From NCBI GenBank assembly GCA_019614645.1, contig JABWDB010000001.1, forward strand, positions 21,307,501-21,371,500: a stretch of DNA of 64,000 nucleotides, given 5' to 3'. Source of the stretch: Stratiolaelaps scimitus. Taxonomy: Eukaryota; Arthropoda; Arachnida; Mesostigmata; Laelapidae. Each line of letters starts with the position of its first letter. Position 1 is the first letter of the stretch. This document shows positions 1 to 13,500 of this stretch, one piece after another. The translations under genes were made by a program, and so were the position numbers. A model generated the notes under the pieces. It made no database searches. It had not been told where the DNA came from and saw nothing but the letters and a program-made list of their open reading frames with translations.

Positions 1-143
1 TCGTTAGCTTTAAAATCGATTTCCTGCGTTCGCAACTTTTCTATGTCCTGTCGCTCGTTGATACCATTTACCCTCCGTTTTTTTTTTACCATCTGTGTTC
101 TCGTTTTCGTGTATCTTTGTCTATTTACCCCATTGTTATATAG
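1..143 (+). other. End of an upstream deacetylase intron
   Basis: This is non-coding sequence ending in a pyrimidine-rich run and the acceptor TAG at 141-143. The incoming codon is split so that the exon's first T completes it. ACT (Thr) would fit the usual S-x-T-H-R sequence of arthropod deacetylases. The open frame that runs through here is a chance extension of the exon. Confidence 0.7.
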
Positions 144-410
144 TCACCGGCAGCCTGAGACGTTCTGGCAGACGGCCAGCTTCGCCAACTGGACCGAGGA
201 GATCGGTGGACAGCGCGAGATCGTTGCAAAGTTTGGCAACATCACTAAGGACTCCATTCTAGGCTTCAGAGCGCCATTCATCAAGCCGGGTGGTAACAAC
301 ATGATGAACATGGCTTACGAGAACGGTTTTGCCTATGATTCATCGTACGCCGTCCCACAATCGCACATTCCGACTTGGCCGTACACGCTTGATCATCTTC
401 AGCCTCACAG
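144..410 (+). CDS. Deacetylase exon 1 of 5 visible (NodB core)
   Basis: The acceptor is TATATAG at 137-143 and the donor is CACAG|GTGGGT at 410/411. The frame starts with the third base of a split codon, then H-R-Q-P-E-T-F-W; the His belongs to the metal-binding motif 2. G-F-R-A-P-F is motif 3 (substrate-groove arginine) and Y-D-S-S-Y sits where motif 4 is expected. The exon ends in phase 2 (AG|G, Arg). One N-glycosylation sequon (N-W-T) and one N-I-T are present. Confidence 0.92.
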
Positions 411-1493
411 GTGGGTTCGAACACAGCAGACGTGAGACTGTACCATACGTAGCACTCCCGACTGGAAGTAAAGGCAAAGCTTTATTGGTCTGTTAAAGGA
501 ACGTTCATATTGAGATAATGTATACCTTATCCACAATATTATAGGAGAGTATTGAAGTTAAAGCTTTTTTAAAGTTAAAGCTGTGTCTGGGAAAGTGAGG
601 CCATTTCTGGTAACGGTAATCTGGTTGACTGGTAAAATTAAGCACAGCTGATCACTGCAGAAAGAAAATGTAATATATAACCACCTCTGGGATGTCTTAC
701 CTTATTGATATGATAATACACTCTTACTTTTACCCTATTTTTTAATCGAGAACTTAAGCATTGTAAAATTGCAATTCCGAAAATAAACCGCAAATGTTAT
801 GTTATGATGCCCCCCCCCACTGCACGGCTTAAACATACAGGATTTATGTCCATGTAGGATTTACCTTTAACCTCTATTTAAAAAAAAAGGTGCTTGCTAG
901 ATAAAGGGCAGTGTAGTCGATTGACTGAGAGCTTCATGCGAAAAAAAAACCGCTGAACGTTGCTGAGATCGAATTGGTCCATTTCAGCTGTTCGTATTCC
1001 GCTTCATGATTGTTTCATTGCGCATTACAAATTTAAAAGTCACTGCATGTATCCTTGAGACCGATAGACCTCTTCTACTGAGTAACCTGGAAATAGATGC
1101 AATTTATTGAATTCAATGCAGTAAGAAAATTGCTAAAAGTGTCGATAGTTTGTGATATTTTTTATGATGTGAATGTCAGCTGATATGTTTTACTTTGCGA
1201 CTATCAATATATCAACAAATATGTGTTGTCATATGCTCAGTATTGATATTCGTTAAATAAACATCACTGCGACAACTGCATCCTAGGCCGTGATATAAAT
1301 TGAGTTGCAATGAGTATTGTCATTCAAGCAAAGAACATAAGTAACGTTTAAGTGAAACGGGCCCGATAACCGCCTAGTTCATAAATATTCATATAGTTAC
1401 CATAACGGTGCCTTGTAACGCTGGTATTCAGCTAAGAAGACGTAACAAGGCGAGGTCAGACACAAAAGCATTATACAAACGCCTTCCGCATAT

Positions 1494-1531
<38 letters not shown>

Positions 1532-4500
1532 GCTGTAAAAACGCTCAAATCTTGTAGTCAGTGCTACACGCTCATGCATGATAGTGGGGCTACCCCATCC
1601 TATGATATATTGTATTTCCTCATCACTGATGATCATTCGTGGACGAAGTGCTCCTATAGTGAGTGGGTAGCCAGTTCTCTCGTTAGTTGAGTTGTGCGGG
1701 GGCGGACACTCGGACAAACAGGACAAACGGACCAGTGTACCGCGCATTTTTGGCCTACATATATTTCACGATGGGCAGGGGAAAAATAGGCCACCGCGAT
1801 GTGAACGGCCGTACGAGTCATCGAGGGATATGTTGCAAGTCGCACAAAAATGTATAGCTAATGAAAGCTTCGTCGTTTCGAAACTCAGGCCGCGAACTCA
1901 CCTACGCGATGTTGTCACATGGGATAAGTTGAGCATCCAAACGCTAGACTGTGATGTATAATAACACTGGCTAAGTAGAGGGTATTCGAACGAATGGAAG
2001 GGGCTGAACTATAGATAATGATACTATTCCGCATTTTATAATAGACCTGGATTATGTTCGCCTCTATCTCAGATTGAGGATTATTTCATTGTTTGTGCTA
2101 GTTAGATTCTTGATAGATATAACGGTGTTGCCTTCTACGGTGTTGCCTGTTGTCCTTCTAAAAGTGCCTATGAGTTCAAGTCAAATTCAGGTGTTTGGCT
2201 TAGTTCTTCTATGGAGTCGGAGAAGCAAATATCAATTAATGGCTTAATGTTTACATCTTAACAGGTGTCTTAATGGAAGGTGTGCCACCAAGTCCTTCCC
2301 TGGGCTGTGGGAGATGCCGCTGAATACGTTGCATACGGAGGAGGGTGTTGGAGGACATTGCGTCCTAGCGGACCAGTGCGTCTTTCCTTCGGACGACTCT
2401 GAAGAAATCTTCGACTTTCTCAGGGAGAACTTCCTGAGGTAAGAGATATCCTTAGTCTATATGGTTGTCTGGCAAAACAAAGCCTCAACCCTATTCTTCT
2501 TAAGCGTAAAACTATTTTGGAATCCAGCTATCTAATACGTTGTAAATACGGTAGAACACAAGGGAACCCACAAGCTTCCTCGGTATAGGGCTGTACTCAT
2601 ATCAGGGTAGCGATCCGGCCGAAACAATTTTTCGCCTACAACAACGTTTAATATCAGCAGAAATCACTCTGCACTGTTCGTTTATTCAGAGGAGTGAATC
2701 GACATAGCTACAGTTGTTTGCCAGAATAGATTAAGAATCGATCTCTACCATAGACTCCACTCCCAGACTGCACATTCATTATTGGCGCTAAGACAACGTT
2801 CGAGCTAAAACAAACGACAAACACAGCAACAAGAACGTCATATGCTGTCTTCCAGGTGGTGGTTATGGGGACATTTTCTCCTATGTAACCGTTAGCTGTA
2901 TCCACGCTCCATCCGTCCGCGAGTACACAGGACTAATGTAGAACGCCTGTTTATGTCCATTTACTTTATTATCTACCCAATAAGTGTACCACAGACGAGT
3001 GCATTACGGTCTGCTCGCAAAGCCTAGAGCTGAGCTACACATGTAGACAGCTTGTGTAGACATTGTTCGATGTCGTCATCATTCATCTATAGAACATTAT
3101 ATCTAGAGCGCTATTCCCGATGCTATTATGCTTGCCCACATTATATATATATATATATATATATTAGTGTTTTCACTTCGTCTGACCGAATCATGTCCAT
3201 TCGAACTGTTATGTTACATGATAATTTCCCCGTCGCTTAAAATATCAATGGGATCATTGTGATTTTAATATATCGCACCCAATCAAACAAGAGATCGAGG
3301 TAGAGATGTGACGTGAGGGAGAGACAGAGAGATAAAATCCAGGAAAATCGATACGGCAAGCTGTTACTTGAACGTACGCCTGCCGGTGACCTCGCTTAAC
3401 CGCATAACCGACAAACGGCATCTTTTATTCCATCTCTGGAGGCCCTTGAGCCGCCTTTAGTTCCCGATTTCGATTTCATATTTATCCATGGCGCTCTCTG
3501 ACCCTGTCAATGTCGAGTGGATTGGTGAAATCCTGCGGAAGGATATCCGAATTCAAATGAACCGATACTCACCCGTGTCGGTTTCAGCCCTGATGGCCCC
3601 ATCTCCTTCATCTGGCCGGAGTTTCTTTAGTCCTATTCGATGCTTGTGCACGTACCGGTCTGCAAGACGTTGTTACGTCTCTCCACTTCAACAAGTGTCT
3701 TCTCTAGCTTCGCCCTTTTCTCGACAGTCCCGAGCCTATCTGTCGAGTTCTCCTTCATGCCATGGCAGTGCTATTTTTATCCGTCGTCTGCGACCTCGGT
3801 GAACCTTTATCTGGGACCGGCTTCAAGTCGCACACGGGGGGGGGGGGCGGGGGCTACAGTCGATGCCAGGGTAATGCAAGCAGAGAATATGATAGAATCC
3901 TGAATCAAATTCGCTAGACTGCAATTTGTCATTAGGCAGACTGGAGCGGCGTCGCGCCCGACCAACAGTTGTTGCCACGTGGAACAACCTGAATGAACTT
4001 GTTGAGCTTGTAGACCGAAGTTATTTCTATGAACCTGAGTTCGAATTTATCAACAGCAATAATTGGCACTGTGTAAAACGAACGTGGATATGGCTACAAT
4101 CATGGCACAGGCATGTACATTTAGCTGTGGCGACCGTGTTCACCACGAGTTATTATCTGTCATTAGTGCCAAGTGTCTGTCAAATCGAGTAGTTGACGTA
4201 GAAAGCTAACATTGTGTGGACTTGCACCTACAAGGTACATAGAAAAGAGAGAAGATCTATTATCGAAAGAGCATATTGTAATAAATAACACTTTTCCCAC
4301 CCATAGAAGCCACTGTCTGGGGAAGTACGACAAGACGAAACCGCAGCAGTGGCATCCTTCTAGAAGAGTTTCTCGTTGTGTAGTATGCTAATCTGTCCAT
4401 ACTTACAGCGCTGGCCAAACGTACTGTAAAGTCAGTAAAGTCACCCGACATCAAATAATTGACCCGGCTGAACACTCTTTTGCATGGCAATTTCCACCTG

Positions 4501-7500
4501 GCGCCATTTGCCTTTCATTATACTGGCGTACGGGAACAGACTCGTCCCGCGTGAATGTTGCTGTGGAAAATAAACCGTGGTGACAATATAGCGTACCTAT
4601 ATCCCTAGACTTGTTTGCGGCTTGCTGGTGTGAGTACCCAGGCTTTCGGTTACCACTTCATTTTAGCCCGCCGCCGGCAATGTACCTCTCCCTCTGATGC
4701 AGCTCGAGCTCGTTATAACGAGGCCGCCTATCACGTACGGTCCATAGAGAATCTGCTGCGTTCCTCAGGCAGGCCTCTCGAGTAACAGCCGGAGTAAACG
4801 CCGTCGCGGTAGCCTCATTGTCCACGGTGCTACGTCGCGGTACACTTTTAACCCAATACAGTATGGGTAAACAGAAAGATCATCATTTTCAACAACTCCT
4901 ACTCTACATTCTCACTAGTGAACAAGCATACTTTAAAGTTACGCTTCGACAGATCACGTTTGTGCCAGTAAACAGGTTGTCGTTCTGTTTATCGTCGTTC
5001 TGCCTATTGCGAAGCTGTGTCATGATGTCAGCTATCGCGCGCCCAGTAATAATTGTACCCAAGCGCGTAAGAACAATCTGTTCAAAGGTGCTATTTCCTC
5101 CTCAGGACCATTAAGATCAACAGAGCGTTGTTGTCATATAGAAAATGCTGACATGTCTATCGATATTTCGCGCTGCATGCTTAAAATGAAGCGTTAATTA
5201 AAACCCAAATGTGAAGTCGCTCGGTTAAGATGAAAAAAATTAGCATTTTTATTTTCTCATATTTATGTTCCTTTGAAATAGAGGGTCACACAAGGGCTAT
5301 TGCCCGCGGCATCTTCCCTAGCTGTGTAACTACGGCATACACAATAAAATATAATTGCACCTAATTATTGTAACACAATCTCAAGGACTTGTCACGTCTA
5401 AGATCTCTACATTAGGGTTTGAATCACCAGTCAATCATGGGGCCCATTGGTAGTCTCCGATACGACCACTTAAAAACGTTAGTTACGGCCCGGAATTTGA
5501 ACAAGCCTTGAAACGATGCGAATTCCATGTTGGAAATGGGCTCACGCAGCTCAATCAATAAGGTCCCATAGATAAATTGTTGCACTGTGAGCGCAACAAT
5601 ATTCTCTACTTGGGCACGTTATGTTTCTTAGAGGTACAGCTTTGTTCTGTTCTTCTCTTCTTCTTCATTTGTGCAAGGCCGCTTGTGGCTACCTAAAATT
5701 GTTGATTCCTGAACGATTATATGACCTGAAATCTACTTACTCCGAACTTGTTTATAGGCATTACACCAGCAATCGAGCACCGCTTGGTCTATTCTTCCAC
5801 GTGAACTGGTTTACGGACAAGACGAAGGTTAAGGCTCTTGGCAAGTTCGTCGATTACGTTATTGACAACCACAACGACGCGTATTTCGTGACGATGCAAC
5901 AGGCCCTCCTCTGGATGCGAACTCCAAAAAAGGCAAGTACACGTGTGTTTGTGTTCTTTTACTGATCTAAGAGAATCCCAGCAGGTCAAATTCTAGCAAT
6001 CCTATACAGAGGGGGACGGGTAAATATGGGCTTACAGCTAGAGCGAGGCGTAAGCTTACAACTTGAGAAAAACAGTTTCCTATTTGAAACAGTGGTCTTG
6101 TATTTAAAACAGATGCATCTTTTCCCAACTTTTTGAACTACTAGTGTTGCAGCAATCCAGTTCCATTGTACAGCTTTTGCATTATCGATGAGGGCCCATT
6201 GGTCCCTCATAGATAATACGAAAGTGAATAATTAATATTTTATTCTGACTCTATCGGCACCTTACTCCGCTTTCAATTTCGCTACAAGGCGAGAGAAATT
6301 TACATCACTGATATCACACATGCCATAATCTCTGCCTTGTTAACGCCGCAACTAAGCTGCAAGTTTGCTGCTTAGCCAGCCATGCATAACAACATGGCTC
6401 TTCAATGTGACTGGTTTGGCTTGTGGCACCTGCGGCGCATTTGGTACGGGTACTCGCTGGATCGTTGTATTAGTTAACGAGAGTAAATATACGAACTATT
6501 ACAACGAGGCGCCTTATCGTTCATCAGGCTTCGTTCTCCACGTTCACGTTCGATCACGTTCGAGTCCAACGGTCATCATCGCCTATCGCTATGCTCGTGA
6601 ACATTTCAAACAAGCCACCGAACCCACACGTACTCAGGGGGGTAGCATCTGCATTTGCGGTTCCCATGTATAAAAATGACAGTTGCTATTTAAAAGTGAT
6701 CGGTTGCCTTGGGCAAGTCATTGCCTCCAGTCCGAGTTTGGGCAGATACCGAGCGGTTGTATCTTCTATATACAATAGCTGGGTAAAAAGTGCCTGAAGC
6801 GTATTTTTTAAAATACATGTTCGGAATAGCGATGGTAATCATTGAGCTAACTAGAACGGCTATGGCGTTCGCCCAACGAAGTTGCCACTGTCGGGTTGCC
6901 ATTGTACCCATCGGTAGAAAAACAAAGGCCCGCAAATACTAGTGTAGCCTTGGCAGGGCTAATTACTGGTAATGATAACAAACAACATGTATACTATGTG
7001 AACAAATGATGATTAACGCTTTAGTTAACGTCCTTTGGGGGCGTTCCTTCCGGGAAGAGTCTAGACAGTAATCCTGGCCATTGGAACGATGCGAAGCACG
7101 GCGTCAGAGGCCGAGATATCGCCATCTCTGAATGGCCATCTTTTTGGCCGGGCGGGATTAAGAGGATCGCCCTTAAGATTCTGACGCCCTCACGCTCCAG
7201 CCCTCAGCCGTGAAGCTCGAATGCTGGAACGCTGAGGTGGTGACTCTCCGCGTTTCTCCCTTCTTGCACTTACGAGATCGCACGCACCTCACCACCTGGC
7301 TATGTGATTCTGTACGGTTATGCTTTTTTATATCCTGGTTTACCACATACTGCTACCCCTGGAACCCCTGGAAGAGACGCGAACGTTGAGTCGGGGCATT
7401 TGCGACCTGAGATTAATCAAACTTGTTATTAGTTTTTTTTCGAGCTGAATAGTGATGGCTTTTAGCAACCAGAGAGAAAATTTATTCACTAATATGCAGC

Positions 7501-10500
7501 GAACATAGAACAGCGAACATATGCTCAGCTATTTTCTGCTCCAATAGAGAACACTATAGTATTCATAATAATACGAATATTATAGTAACTAATACTGTAG
7601 TCACGAAGGAGGTGATCATGAATATTCTAATTACCGTGACGTAGTTACTAATTCTCAGCTTACATAACAAGTATTTACCTTTTTTTTCTGGCAATTATCG
7701 TCGTTATATCGTTTGTATTTCATTTTAGCCTAATGATTCGTTGTGACGAACTCGCCATAACCAGTACCAATCTTTCTGCCTGCCAGCCTGAAGAACACCT
7801 TATTCGCGCACAGCGAATCTCTTCGTCTCTCCCATTGTCTGGAGGTTAATATATTGCTATGTCTTTATTCAAATGTGCCTGGCATTTCTCCTTTTTCCCT
7901 TCCTTGCTGGTTCAGAGAAACAGAGAGAGAGAGAGAATAGATAGTCACGCTATGTTCAGCCATTCTTCGTGGTCCCTGTTTGCTAGGCCTAGACGAGATT
8001 ACAGGGGTGGGTAGACGCGATCACTTTATTCGCTGACTTTACAGCAAAGTTAGCTTTGAGGTTGCGCATTGCGTAATGTCGCAACCAACATCAAGAACGC
8101 TCCATTACAGTATGCAATACAGCAGCGTGAGCAGTACGCAGCCAGGAAATAATAGCGCTGTAAAAATAAGGCTCACATCACCACCAGCTTGTCACCAAAG
8201 CTCCCATGGGAACGTATCCAGCAAGCTTTGAACAACTAGACTCTATGATTCGAGATACAGGTCAGATAAACGTCACCGGAGTGACTTTTATCACCTTTTC
8301 TTATGCCGTTTTTGAAATCTCATTAAAAGACACGTCGATGTAGCTTTCTTTAATCGCTTTCTCCAACACGTTACTTTAGTACTCGCTAGCAAGCCCACTA
8401 CACTACACCTCCACGCTAAAGTGCACAATATATATTGTATATGTGCGACGGTTTCAATATTAATTGACCTAATAATGATACAAATATGCGCGTAGAAAAG
8501 GTAACCTGTTCAACACCTAATAACGCCTTCTCCCATCAATAATCTCATATGATTCGCAGAACATTCACAAAGCAAGACCTTAAAAATGCCCTTGATAAAT
8601 GCCGTCCCCTTGATGACACAGATTATATAAGTAGACCATCATCAGTGAGATATCTCCCGGGTCGCAAGTGCCGTGGCTGGCCCACGCAATGTGTGGATTA
8701 TTCCTCCCGAGATATCTCGTAGGAGTGTTATGTACAGATAAATAATATGACACTCAACAAAAGAAGGTGAAACGACTTTTGAAATCTACCCTTTTAACTC
8801 GTGCCCATATAGGCCAGATGGACAGTTTGTGTGTGTTCTAACCTTGCCTTCGATAAATGATCCTGTTTGACGCTCAATATTAACAATGTACTATTTACTC
8901 TAGGGTATATACAGACACATTTGGTTACTATGGTGTTACAATGTGGGCTTTTGCTACCCAGGGAAGAAAAGAGAAACGGAAGTTTTTCAAAAATGAGGTT
9001 ATACGTATTATTTTGGAATTAAAGAAAGTGATAGAGTATTAAATCTAGTTACATGCATCAACAATAAACGTCTGCCCCTCAAATCGATTAAATGGATTAG
9101 TTAGATCTTGATAGTTAGATACTAACAACTCATTCGATTGTCCTATTTTCGACAGCTTTAAATACAATACATACCACCGTTATCGTGCAGCAGACAATTA
9201 TGTACATCCATGTCCAACATATAGCCCTATGGTATTCGTTTCAGCAGAGGACATGGACTAGGCATTACTGTCTAATACGTATAAAATATCGAGCCACTCC
9301 TATCATGGTATAACTCCTCTCATTCAAACATATGGGCGCTAGGTATAATATTTATAGGTACAGGAGCCCCGCGACGCCTGTTTCGCAGTGGGGTTTATCC
9401 TTTATCCTTCTGATTCCTCGTCGAGCGTGTTGATTGTTGAGAAGAAAGAGAAGGTACTGCACAGGTGGACTTCACCCGCGATAGTTATCGTGTTATCCAG
9501 GTGCACGAATGAAGCGCTCCTACTAGAATATATCAGTAATCCCGTTACCTTTCGCCATTTCGTTGTTCTTGTCTCATTGAAAGTAGTCCCGTGTGCGTAG
9601 CTTCCATCTAACCGACACCCTCTTGCATATATGCTCAGCCCCTTGAATAGAAACAGTACATTTGGCCTCAGTGGTAAAAACGGGCGACTAGCCTTCGTGT
9701 GGGTGACTCGTTTGAACGGGATAACATGTATAACGATTAAATTGAATTGAGCACTTTTAGCCTCTTTAATTAACATCGACTAACCTAGCAAGAGTGTTGA
9801 TTTACATAGTTATCAATAATAAATGATTGATTTACTGTTGATTGCTTGCAAATCAATAATTTACTATAAATTTAAGGCCAATTAAATATCTAATTAGTAT
9901 CATATTTAATTTGTCTTAATTAAGTGTCGCTCGTCATGGGTGCGGTGGCATCATTAGCAGTTCATAGGGAAACATAACGTCATAGAGTGGTAGAGGAACA
10001 CTAAATTCCTGCCTTGGTCTCACGGAGGTATGGATCTCTCGTAGAAGTGCCATGCGATGCAGTGCTGAGGGAGGCCTCATGCTTGACTCACTGAGGGCTT
10101 GTCGGAACGAAAGTCTTCGTTTTATTGCATACGAGGGTGAACTGAATACGAGTTAATCAATTGTGCGGTTATTAATGGGCAAATTATAAGCTAGTCACGC
10201 AATATCAGACTTGCTTAGGTAATGAACAATGGAAATTCAGCTATCTTGCATACCCTCACTGTACCACAGCCGTAGTGTTAGCGAATGAAAGCATAAAAGG
10301 CGAAAGAGTTCTTATGAGATACAACATTATGTACAAGTTACGCCCATGCGGTGTTAACAAGTGTCGCCCATATTTATATTCATGTGTATATACCATAGAT
10401 GGGTCGGTGCGGCCACTGTTTGTTGCAGATCTTCCGACCCTATCGTTCCGTATCCGCACTCCCATGGAGAGGAAATAGGGGTAGAGGTCATTGTATTTAT

Positions 10501-13500
10501 ATAGAGTATTACACTGCCACCACCATCAGCGTCGCTTCTACAGCAAGGACAGCGGGAGAGTGCCTGCTACGCGCTCCATTCAAGCCTTTTTCAGCCACTT
10601 CGTCGCCGTAGCACCGACCCTTCTTCCTATAGCTTACGCGTGTGCCACACGCTCCGCATTAAGGGTAACTGTTTCTACGTGGCTCCCGGCTTTCGTGTTA
10701 TCTTGCCAAAAGATAGCTGGAACATACTCCTCTCTCTCCCTCTCTCTTTCGCCTCTATACATGTAAGCTAATGCGTCGTAAGGATCCCTATCATGATGGG
10801 TTAGGATGGACGGGGATGCTCATAAACACACGAGTAATGGGCTAGCTTCCCCTGACGCCTTACACAGTCCATGCTAAAGAATAGCAGGAAACGGTGTGAT
10901 CGCGAAAGGCAAAGCGTAAGATGAAGTAATGTGCAAAAAGTGCCCGGACATAAGAAAGTAACTGTGACATCACCGGAAATATAGTTTTACGCCGGCCAGC
11001 TGTCTATTAGGTTGCTAGGTGGATTCGGTGACAGCAGTAATCACAAGATAAGGATCTTTCAGAACGTATGCTATTCGAGGACCTGCTAGTGTACTAGACG
11101 ACTGCCGTCTCTGGATGGCTCGGCTGATGTGAGCTATCCTAGCTAATACATACGGTGATAGAGTATTTGTAAGCTGTAGGGCATCCTAAACGATTCTATG
11201 CGAATCGACTAGAATACCACTGTGTATATTTTGCTGCATGTTTCAAAGGAAGACATTCGGTATCACTAGGAAATGATAACGTTAATCTCTCTCCCCATCT
11301 CTCACATCTAAAATTGTGGCTGTTTCCAGGTGCCTGAATTGCGTGACTTCGCGCCTTGGCAGTGTGAGAAGCGCACTCCTGCCTGTAACATTGCGACAAC
11401 ATGTGCCGTGCCATTCGAAGCTCGTCGGGGAGAACTCAGGTATTTATATGATCGTTTTCGGCACTAACGTTTTATTGTTAGTGTGGATGCTGTCGTAGGA
11501 ATCGTTCGATTAGACATCCGAGTGGGATTCTATAGCACATACGTTATTAACAGCTTATCTATCTGTGCCCACAGTCAGGTACAGCCAGGCCCAACAAGCC
11601 ATTTTTATCTAAAATGTGCCCTTAGTCCGCTATTCGTTAGCTGGCAACTGTCGAATCGAATACGTCTTTCCGTTTCCTCATTCACAGTATTTGAACACAT
11701 ATCACGGTTGACTGTCAGCATAAAGCTATGCTAAACCTGCTCAGCCCTCTCCGAAGCTAGGCTATTGGTCAAGGGTCTCTTGCGGAGCTCCTCCATCGGG
11801 TGCACACCTCGCTGGATTCTTTACGTCCTGGTGAAATATACCTGCGAAGCCAAGCCAAGCGAGAAAAGCATTACCGGGCGTTGGAGGGACTCGGCTCTAG
11901 CTGGGCCAACGAAAGGGGATCTAACAGGGAGGGAGGGAGGTAAAGCTGTTTTACAGAGCGGTTCGCGGTTGAAAAAGATCGGAAACGACGCGAAAAGCCT
12001 GAACACTGACGGGATCACAGCGGCCGGCTGCTGCTGATTTTTTTGTTTTGTTTCGAACGAAGCTGATCCCTGCAGGACCGGTGCGGTTTTACGCGCACTC
12101 AGTATAATTACAAACGGAAAGCGGGTTGAGCCTCTCCATGGGTGCAGGACTTCATTGAGGGGAACCCTCTCTGTACGTTAGACGAGACGAATGCGGAATT
12201 CAGTTTACTGTCTGCCCTGTGGCAGAGTGCAGTGCTTCCTTCTACCGATCGCATACGCCAGGCCTTTGCCGATCTCCATTCGAAGCGTTGCCCATTTTGA
12301 AATTCGGAGCACGTTGCGCGGGTTTGCGGTCCGCGCAGTTACCTTGCCACCTAAGACAAGGTGGACGCTGAAGAGGACCCCGACCTAATTCCATTGGAGA
12401 CAGAGTCCAATGACACTATGAGACGACTGTCTCAGTTTGGGTCAGATAACCGTTATGTGAATATAGAATCTTCCCCGTAAAGGCTTGCGAGTGGACAACG
12501 AGAACAAGCGTGTCTTAACATTCCATCCGTTGAGTAGCTGTCGGGTTGAAGTATCAATGTATTATATAAAATAGTATAGTGTGAGTTGACGACTCGACGA
12601 CTGGCCACAGATTTTTTCTCAGCTTTTTATCCATGCCCATAGCTCTTCTGCGTAGCTTTCGCTGCCAACGTCTTCATCTTGCTTGTGTTTCCTTTTCCTC
12701 GTCTTCTTTATTTCTCTCGGCTGCTCCACTCTCGGTACGAAAGTGTATTATCTACTTTGTTCCTTTCGAACGAGGTTCCGCAGTGCCGGCGACACAAAAA
12801 TGGTCAAGTTTGTCAACGAAGGCTTTCGTTGCTTCTTCCCTTCCTCGGTGTACACTACCGTCCGAACGGACGGGCGGCTACAGCTCGGGCTGTGCTGCCG
12901 CCTCCGCCTGCTTCTTTGGAAAGTAGCTTTTCCCTTTTGGCGCCCCATCCTGTATCGCTCCGGGTTTGCCAAGAAGGCCCCTCTCCATCAGAGGTAGTAG
13001 TAGGACTAACGGAGGTCGGTTCGCTCAGGCAGGAGTCTGAGGCAACGGCTGCTACTGAACGGTTGCCAGTCCGCGGGATGGCTGGAACCCGTCGAAGTGG
13101 AGGGCGAGTTCTCACGAGGCCGTTCCAGCAGCTCTCTGCTCACCGTTCTCGTCGGTGTCACACTCAGAAGCTCTTCGGGTTGTACCGACAAGCGCACAGC
13201 AACATACAGCTACACACCCGCACACATATAGCGTCAAGCCATTGGGTCGACAGGGTTCTATGGCTGCTTTTCTGCTACCAGCTTTGGCCATTGCTGGCCG
13301 GTCTATGGCAATTCCAATTCGTCGCTGGAATTAAACAACAGCGGCAATGGCAATGCGGGCGTCCTGTGCCAGATCTGCTCCGATAGCAGGCCCTGGCGGG
13401 CCTCTTCGTCATCCACTGCCGTAGGATTCCCGCAGACGACGATACAGAGAAAGAAGCAGCTTGCTGGCGCTGCTGTTGTATCTAATGGATGTAGTAAGCC

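Larger units (their letters stand above)
411..2264 (+). other. Deacetylase intron (phase 2)
   Basis: This GT-AG intron of 1.85 kb ends at ACAG 2261-2264. It contains a C-run near 811, the 23-base repeat at 748-770 that recurs at 19157, and a (TA)n tract at 1496-1527. I see no exon in it on either strand. Confidence 0.8.
2439..5757 (+). other. Deacetylase intron (phase 2)
   Basis: This GT-AG intron of 3.3 kb ends at TTTATAG 5751-5757. It holds a (TA)n tract at 3142-3165 and a long G-run at 3836-3853. No other exon was recognised. Confidence 0.8.

Noticed and set aside
43..143. Hydrophobic N-terminal extension of the first deacetylase exon, resembling a signal peptide
   Set aside because: It is the pyrimidine-rich end of an intron read through. 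The acceptor TAG at 141-143 and the mid-domain position of the exon exclude it.
12679..13386. Open frame of 235 codons inside the last deacetylase intron
   Set aside because: It lies in a GC-rich block where several other frames on both strands are also open. The translation is Ser/Arg/Leu-rich and has no motif.
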